Assembly: GCA_028554755.1 (NCBI GenBank)
Contig: JAPTOF010000001.1
Coordinates: 31,949,501-32,013,500, forward strand
Length of the DNA stretch: 64,000 nucleotides
Reading direction: 5' to 3'
Origin: Cordia subcordata
Taxonomy: Eukaryota; Streptophyta; Magnoliopsida; Boraginales; Cordiaceae
Shown here: in pieces, positions 1-11,255 of the stretch
Position numbering within the stretch: position 1 is the stretch's first letter
Layout of the letters: every line of letters starts with the position of its first letter
The notes under the pieces: generated by a model
Database searches by the model: none
What the model was told of the DNA's origin: nothing
Seen by the model: only the letters and a program-made list of their open reading frames with translations
Program-made: the position numbers and the translations under genes

Positions 1-420
1 CACACATATACATACATATATATATATATTCTTCAAGATCTATGTGATCAACTATAAGAAAATTAATAAATGAAACTCGAAACAAAACAAGCAAGAATAT
101 ATACTTGCACATATATACATGCATAATCAAATCGAAAGAAAACGTAAATCGAACCGAAAATGAACGGGAAACCAAAAGTGAATTGTACCTTCTTCATCTT
201 TGGCATCTTCATCTTCGGCCTTTTCCTTTCCACATCATCATCTTCAGCGTGATGATTTTGGTTGGAAATTTTGGTGGTTTTGGAAGGAAGTGATTTTGCT
301 GAGAGTCACTATGGCTTTAGAGGAGAAAGTGAAAAGACAAAAGTGATTTGGGCATTTAAAATTTTAATTATATGTCCGGGATTCAGTCTTTAGTTAGAGT
401 CCTTATGAGACTTGTGCGTC
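1..420. other. AT-rich intergenic, no gene
   Basis: The first 30 bases are a TA/CA-rich simple tract. The rest is AT-rich with short open frames that resemble no known family. I see no coding gene here. Confidence 0.5.
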
Positions 421-458
<38 letters not shown>

Positions 459-459
459 G
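421..459. repeat. (TA)n(TG)n microsatellite
   Basis: An uninterrupted TA run followed by a TG run, directly visible. It sits at the edge of the CACTA-like remnant that follows. Confidence 0.9.
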
Positions 460-464
460 AACTG

Positions 465-855
465 TTAATTGGTGGGTTTCGATATAAGGATTGTGATCTG
501 TTAATTGGCAGCGGTTATAAAAATAGCCGGTTATTTGTGCATTTTTTTTGGTTAGGTAATCTGTGATAGTTATAAAAAAATCGTCACCTATTTGGAGTTT
601 TTTTTTATAATTGATGACATTTTATAAATGTTACCTATGTCAAAGTAGAGAAAGATTTTAGCAGCATTTAAAAAACGGTCACCAATTCCAGTTTTTCTAA
701 TTAGCGACAGTTTATAGCTGTTGCCTTTATCCTTGCTTCTCACCAAAAAGCGACAATCAGTTAAACGCTACTAATTGTCGTGTGTTCTCAACATGGCCGA
801 CGATTTATTAAATAACACCAAAGAACTATAGTCTTTTTATAAATTTTTTATAGTG
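465..855. mobile_element. CACTA-like transposon remnant
   Basis: The stretch repeats short motifs in both orientations (for example GCGGTTATAAAAATAGCCGG, and GCGACAGTTTATAGCTGTTGC shared only in outline), as in the subterminal repeats of plant En/Spm elements. It ends in TTTTTATAGTG, the reverse complement of a CACTA terminus, at 855. No transposase is visible and the other end is not resolved. Confidence 0.45.
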
Positions 856-1483
856 TTAAAAGCCAAACCAAATAATTATTGCAAAAACAATATCCATTTT
901 TTAGAAAATTGAAAAAAAAATACTTTTTCTTGAAAAAACCAATCCAATAGACCTCTGTTCCCTTTTGCAATCTAAAGCCACATTTTCCTAGACGTTTAGA
1001 ATGTTTACCTACTTTAAGCAAATTAAGCGATTTGATTTCAAATATAATTATTAAATGAATTATACTCACCCTTAGTTGCAGAAACTATATTAATTATTGG
1101 ACACGGTGAATTGATGCTTGGTACTACCAAAGAAACAATCGTCCATGATGGGTTCTATAGTACAAAATTAAGGAAAAGATAAAATAACTCATTATTTTCT
1201 CTAAGACTTCATGAAGAAACTTCAATATTTATTTGCTAGTAAAACATGTTTCAATAAAATGAATTCCTATGGACTCAACAAAACAAGGCATCAAATGCAT
1301 GGTTCTAGTAAAAATTGGTTCTATCCTACACACACGTACGTTGCGCTTATTCATAGGCATGGTCCCATCCAATAGAGATACATGCCTTCACACAAAATGC
1401 GCAAAGGAAAACACATGGCTGATGGCTTCGAACACGTGTAGAGTGACAAGGTAATAGCTAATATAGAGGTTGTGCTTGCGCCT

Positions 1484-2082
1484 TCAAACAGGTAAGTCGA
1501 TGGCTTTTAGATTATGTTTCTTATTCAACACAAGGCCGACCTTCTCCTCTATGTTTAATTCTTCTGGTTTGATGCCACCATCAAGCTTCCAATCAAATAC
1601 ATTAAGTAATTACCCAATTACAATTGGAAGCAACCCACATGCCAATGGCATACTTGGACAAATTCTTCTTCCTGAACCAAAAGGCAGTAACTCAAATTGA
1701 GGCCTCAGACATCTAAATTTGAATCCCAAAATCTCTCAGGTTTAAACATTAGTGGATCATTCCAATAGTTTGGCCACATTCAATGGCCCATACAATTACA
1801 AGAATTTTTGTCCCTTTTGGAATTGTATATCCACATAAGTCGACATTTTGATATTCCATTCACGAATTAATGTTTGAGCTAGTAGATGTAACCTTAAGGT
1901 TTCTTTGAAAATGCACTGTAAATAAGGTAACCAATCAACATTAGATTCTTCTATTATCTTGCCTTTACCAACAACTCATGCAAGCTGTTCTTTGGCCTTT
2001 TCTGACGTCTATGGACTCCTAAGCACCTCGGCCATTCCCCATTCTAAAGTGCTTGAAGTTGTATCAGACCCGGCAATAAATA

Positions 2083-2158
<76 letters not shown>

Positions 2159-2734
2159 GATGTATTATGCTAGAAGTAAATCCCTTACAGAATTATGACA
2201 ATTATTTTTTTTGTTTTAAGAAAAAGAGAATCTGATTCTTTGGGTTACAAACGTTAATAGACTTCAAGTAGTAAATGAAAATGGATAAAAACTGGATTGC
2301 CGTTTAAATACTATTATAGTTTATGGTTTGGGATTTTTGAACCCTTAATTACATTGTCGGTAGTGTATTATAATTTTAACCATGTTTGGATATAAAACCA
2401 AGAAATTAAAGGAGAAATCAGAAAAATGTACTAAGAAAAAGAAAATTGAGAATCATATAATAACTACATATAAAGAGCAAAAAAGAACACATTTTACCAG
2501 GAATATGTGCTCCATGTGAGTCTGATCATAATCTTTTGAATTTTCTTTGATGAAAGTGAGAAAATGGTCAAGAGCATTACTGGTTTCAGGGCCTCGCAAT
2601 TTCCTTCATTCAACACGTTCATCAATATGACTAACAAAAATGTCAAACACCTTATTAAAGAAGTTGTATAATCGACATCTTATACCTTAGATATCAAGCT
2701 TTATAAATTTGTAGTAATCCGACAAGTTAGGTGA
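1484..2734 (-). pseudogene. CYP76-type cytochrome P450 pseudogene (left arm)
   Basis: Inverted paralog of the P450 at 52246-54143. It keeps the end of exon 1 (about 2498-2734), a degenerate intron, and exon 2 (1484 to about 2076). The first ~230 codons and the 5' flank are deleted; the break lies near 2734. Lesions on the minus strand include TAA at 2689-2687 in place of a probable Gln codon, a TGA further on in the exon 1 remnant, a TAG and frameshifts in exon 2, and loss of the splice acceptor in an expanded AAT tract. Despite this, the I-helix still reads AGSDTT, the canonical oxygen-activation motif. The heme loop reads FGSGRRICPS, with the usual Gly after Cys-Pro changed to Ser. It cannot encode a working enzyme. 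Confidence 0.9.
2077..2157. repeat. (AAT)n microsatellite in P450 pseudogene intron
   Basis: About 26 AAT units. In the right-arm paralog a much shorter (TTA)n lies just before the intron 3' splice site, then TTTGTAG and GAC TTA. Here the tract runs directly into the codons for the I-helix region, so the acceptor and the first exon 2 codons are gone. Confidence 0.9.
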
Positions 2735-2814
2735 ACAGGAAAACATGCAACATAATCTGTTTTGTATTTTATAATGGATCAGGAGTATAATGAAGTGGTG
2801 AAGAATAATATAAA

Positions 2815-3420
2815 CCATTATTTTTGGGAGAAAATGAGTTAATGTCTCATTTTCTTAAAAAATAACTAAAATGTCATGTTTTTGAAGTAAAAAAAGAAAA
2901 TACTACAAAAGTTAAAGATTGGCTGCCCACTAAGCAACTCAGGATTTGCACAGTGGTATGCCAACTTTGAGTTTTCAAAACTCAATGATTTGTTTCATTA
3001 TTCTTCATATCTTTGAGTTCTGAAAACTGGAAGATCTTATTTAAAAAAAATTCACATCTCTGATTTTTTTTTAAAAAAAAAAATTATCACACCTTCGAGT
3101 TTTGAAATTAGGTCTTCGAGTTTTCACATTTTTTATCCGCATATTTCTAAAAAATTCGAATATTCGAGTTTTGAAAACTCAAATATGCGAAAAATCGAAA
3201 AGGTTCTTCGAGTTCTCGAAGATTAATAATCTTCAAAATTTTCAAAATTCAAAATTGACTGGCACACACAGATCCTGGAGCTGCTTAGCAGACATTCCAT
3301 CTTCGGATTTTCAAAACTCGAAATTAGTTTTGTGGCATTTTCCTCTTTAATTTCTAATACATGGTATTTTGGTGTATTTTTTTTTAAAAAACAGCATTTA
3401 TTTTCTCTATTCTTGATTAT
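2815..3420. mobile_element. TIR element with GAGTTTTGAAAACTC repeats (left copy)
   Basis: The ends carry inverted repeats of about 60 bp built around GAGAAAATAAATG and its counterpart. The interior holds several copies of the palindrome-like motif TTCGAGTTTTGAAAACTC. A homologous copy lies at 51550-52015, so the insertion predates the inverted duplication. Mutator-like class is a guess from TIR length. No coding capacity. Confidence 0.5.
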
Positions 3421-3745
3421 ATCTGCAGTTTGTTTAATTTTCCATTTTTTTAATATTTATCTTGGATCATCGTTCCCTAAAACATTTTCGTGACACAGTA
3501 GTTCAAACTTGACTTGGTTTGTGTCTAATAACACCACCGACTAGGTTCAACAATCGAAATTAAAAACATAGTAACGTAATTTATTTTGGCTACTGGTATA
3601 TATATCGTAAAATTTTTATTATATACAAAAAGATTTAATATTTAATACGCAATTTTTTATTATAAAACCAAAAAAAAAAACTAAATGACACAAAATATTA
3701 CTTTTTGTGATCTTGATGATATTTTATTTTGTCAATATTATCTTG

Positions 3746-4159
3746 TGTTGGGTTGTGGCTCAACTGCCAAGCCCAAACCTATATTAAAATTAGGAAAGAG
3801 TTTTAAAGAGAGTCAAAATTCTTGTTATGGCAAGATTGATATATTAAGAAATCCTTGTCTTGGAGGACAAGGAAGTCTCCTCTATAAGTAAGACTCTTGT
3901 ATTATTTGTAAAATATGTGTCTTGTAATAGGTCTAGGTTGAGAGAGAGAGCCATTGTAAGAACACCGTGAGGGAGCGTTTAGACTTTTCAGGCCATGTAA
4001 AAAGTCACTTGGGTTGTAATACTCTTTTCTATTTAGTAGAGATTTTCATGGACATAGGCAGAAGGCTGAACCATGTTTTATTTAAATGTATGTTCTTTTC
4101 TTGTAATTCATATTTTAATTCCGCTGCTTGAGTGTGTGTTATGCGTCCTAATCCTAACT
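3746..4159 (+). repeat. 5' LTR of copia element
   Basis: Starts TGTTGGGTTGTGG and matches 5974-6378 throughout with many substitutions. Ends CCTAACT just before the primer binding site; the usual terminal CA appears mutated. Confidence 0.85.
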
Positions 4160-4161
4160 AG

Positions 4162-4173
4162 TGGTATCCGAGC
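4162..4173 (+). other. tRNA-Met primer binding site
   Basis: TGGTATCCGAGC, one change from the TGGTATCAGAGC used by Tnt1-class copia elements to prime on initiator tRNA-Met. It lies 2 nt after the 5' LTR. Confidence 0.8.
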
Positions 4174-4580
4174 TAGATTAGAGGAAGGACAATGGTTTGC
4201 ATGAAAAATGAAAAAAAAGAAGCCGAAGAGGAGTTCAAAAAATTTGCAGATTTACTGGTCATGTTTGGAGGCCTTTCCGTAGTCCAATCGACAATCCGTT
4301 TCTTGCTGTGTGTTCACACACAGAGAGAAGAGTAAGCTGCTAAAATTTCGCGACGATCTAAGGGTCAGATTGTGAGATACAAGCAAGTTAAGTTTTGTGA
4401 GCTTGTGGTCAAAAAGTCAAACAGAGGATTTGACTAGCATTGACCGAAGGGCTACAGGGATTTAACCACATTGACCGAGGGTCTCCCTATCGTTTTTCTA
4501 TATGCTAAATCCATTTTTGGGGTCAGTTTTGCCAAGTTCTTGCTAGATTGCTGAGTTTTAGCGAATTTGTGTATATAAGC

Positions 4581-5270
4581 CATGACAACAATTGGTACGA
4601 AGTTTGAAATTCCTATGTTCGATAGGAACATGAACTTCAACTTGCGGAGGAATACTATCAAGGATATTTTGGTGCAGCAAGGCCTTGATGAAGTCTTAGA
4701 AGAAGTGAAACCAGATTAAATCAACAATAAGAAGTGGAAGTCCCTGTAACAAAGAGTCATAAATGCAATTTGGTTGGCATTAGCATCGCAAATTAAATGT
4801 CATGTTATATGTGAGACGACGGTAAGCGGTGTGTTTGAAAAGTTGGAGAACATTTATGAGTCCAAGTTAATCACCAATTGATTGTGTGACGACAAAGCTC
4901 TGCTTGTCCAAGATGGAAGAGAGAACCACCATCCAGGATCACATTAACAAATTCAACGAGTTAATTGTCAAGTTCATAAGCGTTGAAGAGCCTGACAAAG
5001 AGAGTTATAGATGAAGAACAAGCGCTCGTACTACTATATTCCTTGCCAAAGTCGTACAAACCGTTCGTTCAATCAATCCTCGTAGGGAAGAAGACTCTCG
5101 AGCTTAATGAAGTGATTGCTCTCTTGAGAGAGAATGAGAGGATGTTGGGAAGAATTAGTGCGCCTAGTGGAGATTCAGCACTAACTGTTGAAGGTTCAAA
5201 TCGAGGGAGGAGTTCTGGAAGAGGAAATTTTCGCAGAGGTAGATCGAGATAAAAAAGCAGAGCTGGGAAT
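4581..5270 (+). pseudogene. copia gag remnant
   Basis: The frame starts MTTIGTKFEIPMFDRNMNF after a short leader and continues through the usual gag helical region. One stretch (from about 4983) includes the typical SLPKSYKPFVQSILVGKKTL segment. Stops and frameshifts break it, so no gag protein can be made. A zinc knuckle (CYYCREKGYIQPRYP, degenerate) follows near 5290. Confidence 0.75.
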
Positions 5271-5504
5271 GGAGAATACGATCGAGAATGCTATTATTGC
5301 AGAGAAAAAGGCTATATCCAACCAAGATATCCTAGATTGAGGGAGGACATGAAGAACCTTACAGAGTGGAGATCTAAGGGCAAGGAGAAGGATTACGGCA
5401 AGGACTCTGCGAACCTTGCTAAGGGTGATGATAGTGAAGGCAGTGAGACTTGTTTGATGGCGCAAGCAGGGATGCTAATGAGGGCTCGAGGAAGAAGACT
5501 GATT

Positions 5505-5940
5505 GAGTGTTGGATTCAGCAAGAACATTTCACATTTGCAATGATAAAGCTAGTTTTGGCACTTTACTTTTAGGTAAGAGGCTTGGATACATCACTGTTG
5601 GGATTAACCAGAAGATGAAGGTTGTTAGCATTAGGAGAGTTCACCTGAGGCTTGACAATGGTAGTATCAAGACCATCTCCCCATCTCCAATGTGAGGTAT
5701 GTCTCGTCTTGTGTGTCCAACATGATTTCGTTGGGTGAGTTGGTGTCAAAAGGGTACAAGTATACTAGTGAAGGAGACAATTGAAAAATTTATCGTGAAG
5801 ATGGGCTAGTTTTTGAAGGAAGAACGAGAAGCATGTATGTTACTTGGAGGGATGCACCGCAAGAGATGAACGCGACAAGTGTGAAGAAGCTCAAGGGAAG
5901 GCTAAAAAGAATAGAAGAGTGATGTTTTTATCTATTGTGG
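5505..5940 (+). pseudogene. copia protease/pre-integrase remnant
   Basis: The frame VLDSARTFHICNDKASF corresponds to the copia LDSGC(S/T)xH protease active-site region, with the Gly-Cys part altered. It is followed by pre-integrase-like sequence (NMISLGELVSKGYKYT). It runs straight into the 3' LTR at 5974, showing that everything from integrase to RNase H is deleted. Confidence 0.65.
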
Positions 5941-5973
5941 AGATTCTTGGGATTTCTTCCCAAAGGAAGAATT

Positions 5974-6378
5974 TGTTGGGTTGTGACGCAACTCCTAAGC
6001 CCAAGCCTAAGCCCATATTGAAATAAAGAAAGAGTCTTAAAGATAGTCAAAATTCTAGTTATGGTAAGATTGATAGATTAAGAAAATCTTATCTTAGAGG
6101 ACTAGAAGTTCTCTTTTATAAATAGGACTCTTGTATTAATAAGGTGTGTATCTTGTAATAGGTTTAGGTTAAGAGAGATAGTCATTATAAAATACCAATG
6201 GAAGGTTTAGACTTTTCGACCCATGCAAAAAGTCCCTTAAATTGTAATACTCTTTTATATCTAACGGAGGTTTTTGTGGACGAGGTAGATAACTAAACCA
6301 TGTTTTATTTGTATGTTTCGTTATTCGTATTTTAATTTCGCTATGTAAGAGTAAGTTAGGCGTCTTAATTTCCTAACT
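5974..6378 (+). repeat. 3' LTR of copia element
   Basis: Matches 3746-4159. A purine-rich CCAAAGGAAGAA precedes it as polypurine tract. It ends at the junction with left-arm sequence. Confidence 0.85.
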
Positions 6379-7317
6379 TATTGAATATAATCATGCCGTG
6401 TAAACTTTACTGCCGCCGTCGGTTTTGACGTGTTTTCTATACGAGTATTTCTTAGCTTTTCTGGTGTTAAGTGTGCGACTTTAATTTCATTTTTCTGGAC
6501 ACGTATTTAACGTGCAGTAATTAAGCCGCAGCAAAGTCAGATTAAAATTCATCCTTGAAACGAAAAGTTCAAGTCCCTGTTCGCACAAAAGAAAGCAGCC
6601 ACGCAAATTTCATTTGTATTTCGCAAAGTTTATTTTGAGTTTTAAGTTAGTCTTGAATGGTTATAAAATCATATTACATTATGACTTAAGAGAAGAATTT
6701 TTAGGAGATGCTATATTACTATTTAATTAATTTTTTGGGTATATATATATCTATTAAATAGTTTTCAATACTAACAAATATATACGATCACTACAATTTC
6801 TCATTGTTTTCTTTTTAATTTTAAGTTAGCCTTATGGTTTTGAAAAAATCCTACGTACTCCCGGTTTTATTTTTAAACCCATTAATCCTTTCAATTAAAT
6901 ATTTAAACAAAAATAAAATAAAATAACTTTACTAAGTCAGCATATTAAAACTTTTTTAATTATGATAATTATTAAATAAAATGATTGAGGTTTGTTATTG
7001 TATTAACCAAATGATGCCAATAGTCATCATGACAAATAATTTCTAATATGAGGGTATTATGTTTATATGATGTTTAAAAGAAATAAAAACATACAAAAAA
7101 TCATATTTATAGATATTTAAAAAAATAAAAAAAAACACAAAGAAAACTTATGTATACCTTGTAAAACACGAGATAGATAAGGACTAATTTTATTAAAAAA
7201 AAAACAAAAAACGTCAATATACCTAATCTCTTCTTGGTTCTCCTTTTCAATTCTGAATAGAAGACGATGACGAAGGTACTTTATACCCTTTAAAAGATCA
7301 TCTTCAAACTTTTCTAA

Positions 7318-7545
7318 TTGATAAAAAATTTACGGGGATTCTCATTGTTTGTCCTCATAGATGATAGGTTAATGCTGCATCATGATGTACGACGGATAGC
7401 TGAGCCAATAAACATAACCCAGCTAGCACACAAGCGCTCGAGAAGCGTCTGGCGATTGCGGCGCAGCCATGGATTAGGCGGCAGAAAACTCCATAATAAG
7501 TGGTTTTATCGTTACGCCATATTACAGTATCGAAATGTAACAAAA
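7318..7545. other. Conserved spacer block, copy 1 of 4
   Basis: A block of higher GC than its surroundings, present also at about 10590-10820, 14500-14735 and, inverted, 50060-50285. It contains GAGCCAATAAACATAACCC and GCGCAGCCATG. Short open frames cross it but are not conserved as one protein. Function unknown; a regulatory or transposon origin is possible. Confidence 0.5.
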
Positions 7546-8650
7546 TTTGAAACTAAAGCATACTTACATTAATTACACTTCCAACTAATTTCAAGCATAA
7601 CAAAAATTAATTAATTATACTTCCAAATATAACAAACATTAATTATGCTTTCAAGTTTAACGTCAATTTTTAGTTACATTAATCAAAACTCCTATGTTTG
7701 GGCCAAGCATAACTACTTAATATAGTTAAACTTCTAAATATGACTAGGAGCTTAAAAATGTATAACTATTGGCTTTTTTTTTAGTATTTTTTAGTGAGTA
7801 TGAATTAGTTTCTCATATCATAAGAGAGAGACTATCATTGTTCTTCTTATTTTAGAGAGAAGTATTGTATAATTTTTATATAATAGTAATATTATCTTTT
7901 ACTTGCCTATTATAGCCTGAAACTAGGACTTTACCATTTGTGGGCCGAGTTTTGGTTACATATTTAGATGGAAACTACCATCAAGATAGTGTTAAATAGT
8001 GTTAAGTAAAATAAGAAGTCTTATTATCTTCTACATAAGAGATAGAACTCATATATAATAATAATTTTAGTGATATTGGATATTTCAAACATAAATAAAA
8101 GTGTTAAAAAAAATACTACTTAGCTAGAACATATAAGATTATGTAAACAAAAGTTTTCTAATTCAGTTGGTGAAATTGAATTCTTCTATCGTTTAATATG
8201 AAATTATCTAGTCAAAAAGATAAATAAATTACATATGAAGAAACTTCATAAATAAATAAATTCTCAATAAAGAAGGACCTAAGATTTATGAACTTTTAAT
8301 AACTCTATAAATAAATAATTCTCTATGAAAAAGAGGCCCTAAGATTTATGAAGTTTTAATTTATCTTGCACAAAGAACATCCAAGTATCTAATTAACAAA
8401 ATAAATTAAAAAATAATAATTATTGCTAAAGCTTATTTGCTGAAATAAATTAGCTATTATAGAAATTTGATCACTCACTTCAAATAAAAGAAAAGGAGAG
8501 ATAAAAAATTAAGGGGGGCCATAAAAAAATTTTAAAAGATTTTATATAGACCGTCCAACTTTCACTTAACAATGACACTTGAAATAAAGAGATGTTTGGC
8601 AATCCACTATGACAGTTAATACCATGGTAATCTCCAAATATGGAAGCATG

Positions 8651-8710
8651 GCATCTAGATAGTCAACCTTTGCATGCTGAGCATCTAGATAGTCAACCTT
8701 AGCATGCTGA
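8651..8710 (+). promoter_or_regulatory. Duplicated 30-bp W-box element, PR-10 copy 1
   Basis: Two tandem 30-bp units, 8651-8680 and 8681-8710, differing by one base. Each carries AGTCAA (TTGACT, a WRKY W-box, on the minus strand) and GCATGC. Copy 2 has one unit, and copy 3 has one unit whose W-box is lost. It lies immediately upstream of the TATA box. Regulation by WRKY factors is inferred from the motif alone. Confidence 0.65.
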
Positions 8711-8716
8711 GCATTC

Positions 8717-8724
8717 TATAAATA
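8717..8724 (+). promoter_or_regulatory. TATA box of PR-10 copy 1
   Basis: TATAAATA, about 120 bp before the start codon, at the same place as in copy 3. Confidence 0.75.
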
Positions 8725-8843
8725 ACATCAGGCTTTAGCACTTCTCCTCACCATCTCTTCAATTGCAAATCAAAAGTGCTTGATTCCACTTAATCATTCT
8801 TCTTCTTCTTTGAGAAATCTTTTAGGCCACCTAAATAAAGATC

Positions 8844-9420
8844 ATGAGTATTGTCACACATACGGGTTACATCACTAGCTCCATTCCAGCAGCCAAGCTG
8901 TTTAAGGTTTTGTACGTTGATAATTACAAATGTCTTCCTATGGCTATACCTCAACTTGTTAAAAGTGTTGAGAAAATTCAAGGCACTGGTGGTCCTGGAA
9001 GCATTGTACAATTTAACTTTGCCGAAGGTTCGTTCGCAAGTAAATCGCATAATCTTTTCTTCTATTTATATATGTACGTAATACCACTTGACTTGTTCAT
9101 CTAAAAGTACTATTTCATTCGATGCAGATACTCTAGCGAAGTATGTAAAATTTAAGGTTGATGTACTAGATAAGGACCATTTGATCTATCATGAAATTAT
9201 AATCGAAGGTGGTGAACTGTCTGACAAGATTGAATCAGCAAAATATGAGATAGAAGTTGAACCTACCCTTGACGGTGGATCTATTAACAAAACTTTTGTC
9301 AAGTATCAGTTAAAAGATGGGACTGAGCTCACTGAGGAAGAACTCAAGGCTTCCATAGAAGAATTTCACGCAATGGTTAAGGCTGTAGAAGCATACATCT
9401 TGGCTAATCCTAGTGTCTAA
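8844..9420 (+). CDS. PR-10/Bet v 1-family protein, copy 1
   Basis: Two exons, 8844-9027 and 9128-9420, with a 100-bp GT-AG intron. The intron splits codon 62, the conserved PR-10 position. The product is 158 aa, normal for the family. Visible features are the glycine-rich loop GTGGPG (residues 47-52), the block EGGELSDKIE, and the C-terminal helix with EAYILANP. PR-10 proteins are small cytosolic proteins with a hydrophobic cavity that binds hormones, flavonoids or other metabolites; some relatives, such as norcoclaurine synthases, are enzymes. The ligand here cannot be told. Residue 62, formed across the splice junction, is Asp; copies 2 and 3 have the usual Gly. A polyadenylation signal AATAAA lies at 9500-9505. 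Start chosen because all three copies share it and it gives full length. Confidence 0.92.
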
Positions 9421-10839
9421 GAACGTGCAAAACAATCTTCCTTTTGTATTACAGGAGTTTGATCATATGTTTTCCGATTTTTGTGTTTGCCTGGACTGTA
9501 ATAAAAGTTGTCGTTTTCAATATTACCTATGATGAAACAAAATTAATAAAAATATCTTAGTTTGATCGTCTTTTTAATTATTGTCTGTCTCTTTTTAGAC
9601 TGTTTTAGCTCATTCTTGCCCACTATTGTCCTAGATTCACTTCGATTCATATTAATGACATTCGTAAGGTTACTCTATCTCTAAGATATTTTTAATTTTA
9701 ATTTTGGCTTGATTTCGATACAAGTATTTCTTAGCTTTTGTGGTAAAAAGTGTGCAACTTTAATTTCATTTTCTAGACATGCATGTAATTGACGTGCAGT
9801 AATTAAGCTCAGCCAAGTTTAAAAGTCAGATTAAAATTCATCTTTGTAACGGAAAATTCGAGTCCCAATTGGCACAAAAGAAAGCAGCCGGACAAATTTC
9901 ATTTGTATTTCGCGAAGTTTATTTGATGTTAGTCTTGAATAGTTATAAAACTCACGTTATATCATGAGGAAAGAGGAGAAGTTTTAGGAGATGCCATATT
10001 ACTATTTAATTAATTTTTTTTGGGTATATATCTATTAAAGAGTTCTCAATACTAACAAATATATACCATCATTACAATTTTTCATTGTTTTCTTTTTAAT
10101 TTTAAGTTAGCCCTTATGGTTTTGAACCAAATCCTACATAATCCCAATTTTATTTTTAAATCCATTAATCCTTCCACTTAAATATTTAGCCAAAAATAAG
10201 TAAAATAACTTTATCAACTCAGCAAATTAAAACTTTTTTAATGATGATAATTATTAAATAAAATGATTGAGGTTTGTTATTGTATTAACCAAATGATGCC
10301 AATAGTCATCATGATAAATAATTTCTAAAATGAGGGCATTATGTTTATATTATGTTTAAAAGAAATAAAAAACAAATCACATTTATAAATATTTAAGAAA
10401 AAATATTAAAAAAAACACGAGAAAAACCTATACAAATCCTTGCAAAACAAGAAATAGACAAGGACTAATTTTATTGAAAATAAGAAAACGTCAATATAAT
10501 CAATCTCCTGTAAGATCTTCTTGTCAATTCTGAATAAAAGATCATGTCGAAGTTACTTTATACCCTTCAAAAGATAATCTTCAAACTTTTCTAATTGATC
10601 AAAAATTTACAGGGATTTCTCATTGTTTGTCCTGATGGATGAAACGGTGGCTGCTGTATGGACAGCTGAGCCAATAAACAAAACCCAGCTAGTGCATGCG
10701 TAAGCGAGCGACAAGGGCCAGGGGATTTGGGCGCAGCCATGCATGAAGGCGGCGGGAAAGTCCATAACAAGTGATTATATCATTACGTACTACGTGGCAC
10801 CACGGTGCCTGGCGTGATCTTTCTAGATGCATTAAAAAA

Positions 10840-11255
10840 GAGGAAAATGTTGTGTGGCTTGCCTGTCTATTGTATACAAGGAGCTGGTTACTTCGTTGTG
10901 ATTTGAAATATAATATACTATTTTTTGTATTTTTTTTTAAAAAGTGACACGTTATTAACTTTTACGGCTTCAGATTCTTGTCCATTATGTTTTAAATATT
11001 GAGGTTTTACTTTTAATTTTAAATCTAAATTTTTTAATTTTTTAGTTTTTAAATTTTAATTTTTTCAATTTTTATCTTCTATTTTTTATTTTTTAGTTTT
11101 TTTATTTTTTGATTTTAATTTTTAAATTTTTATCTTTTTAATCTTACAAAGTGAAGATAAACAAATTATGTTATAAGTCCAAAATGAGGAAACTTTGGTA
11201 AAAAAAGTATAGTAAAATCTAACATTTGATATCCACATATACAAGATTAGGATTG
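10840..11255. mobile_element. Truncated Mutator-like MITE (unit B)
   Basis: Shares its left terminus and AT-rich core with complete copies at 14757-15352 and 49076-49721, but its right terminus is missing because the unit B deletion starts inside it. Confidence 0.6.

Larger units (their letters stand above)
3746..6378 (+). mobile_element. Internally deleted Ty1-copia retrotransposon
   Basis: A complete but non-autonomous copia: 5' LTR 3746-4159, PBS 4162-4173, gag, zinc knuckle, partial protease/pre-integrase, and 3' LTR 5974-6378. Integrase, reverse transcriptase and RNase H are absent. The right arm preserves the empty site: the host sequence ATTATCTTG/AATATAATC is continuous there near 51213. 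Flanks TCTTG and TATTG are a one-mismatch target duplication. The insertion is therefore specific to the left arm and later than the duplication. The two LTRs differ visibly, so the insertion is not recent. Confidence 0.9.
6379..9682 (+). repeat. Tandem repeat unit A (PR-10 copy 1)
   Basis: Spacer plus PR-10 gene, homologous to units B and C. Compared with unit C it lacks the segment equivalent to about 14690-17625; the join is near 7540. Downstream of the gene it joins directly to unit B near 9682, where P450-proximal spacer sequence begins again. Confidence 0.75.

Noticed and set aside
8790..9050. Minus-strand 86-codon frames antisense to PR-10 exon 1 (also 12481-12741 and 18852-19073)
   Set aside because: Mirror of the PR-10 coding strand; conserved only because exon 1 is conserved.
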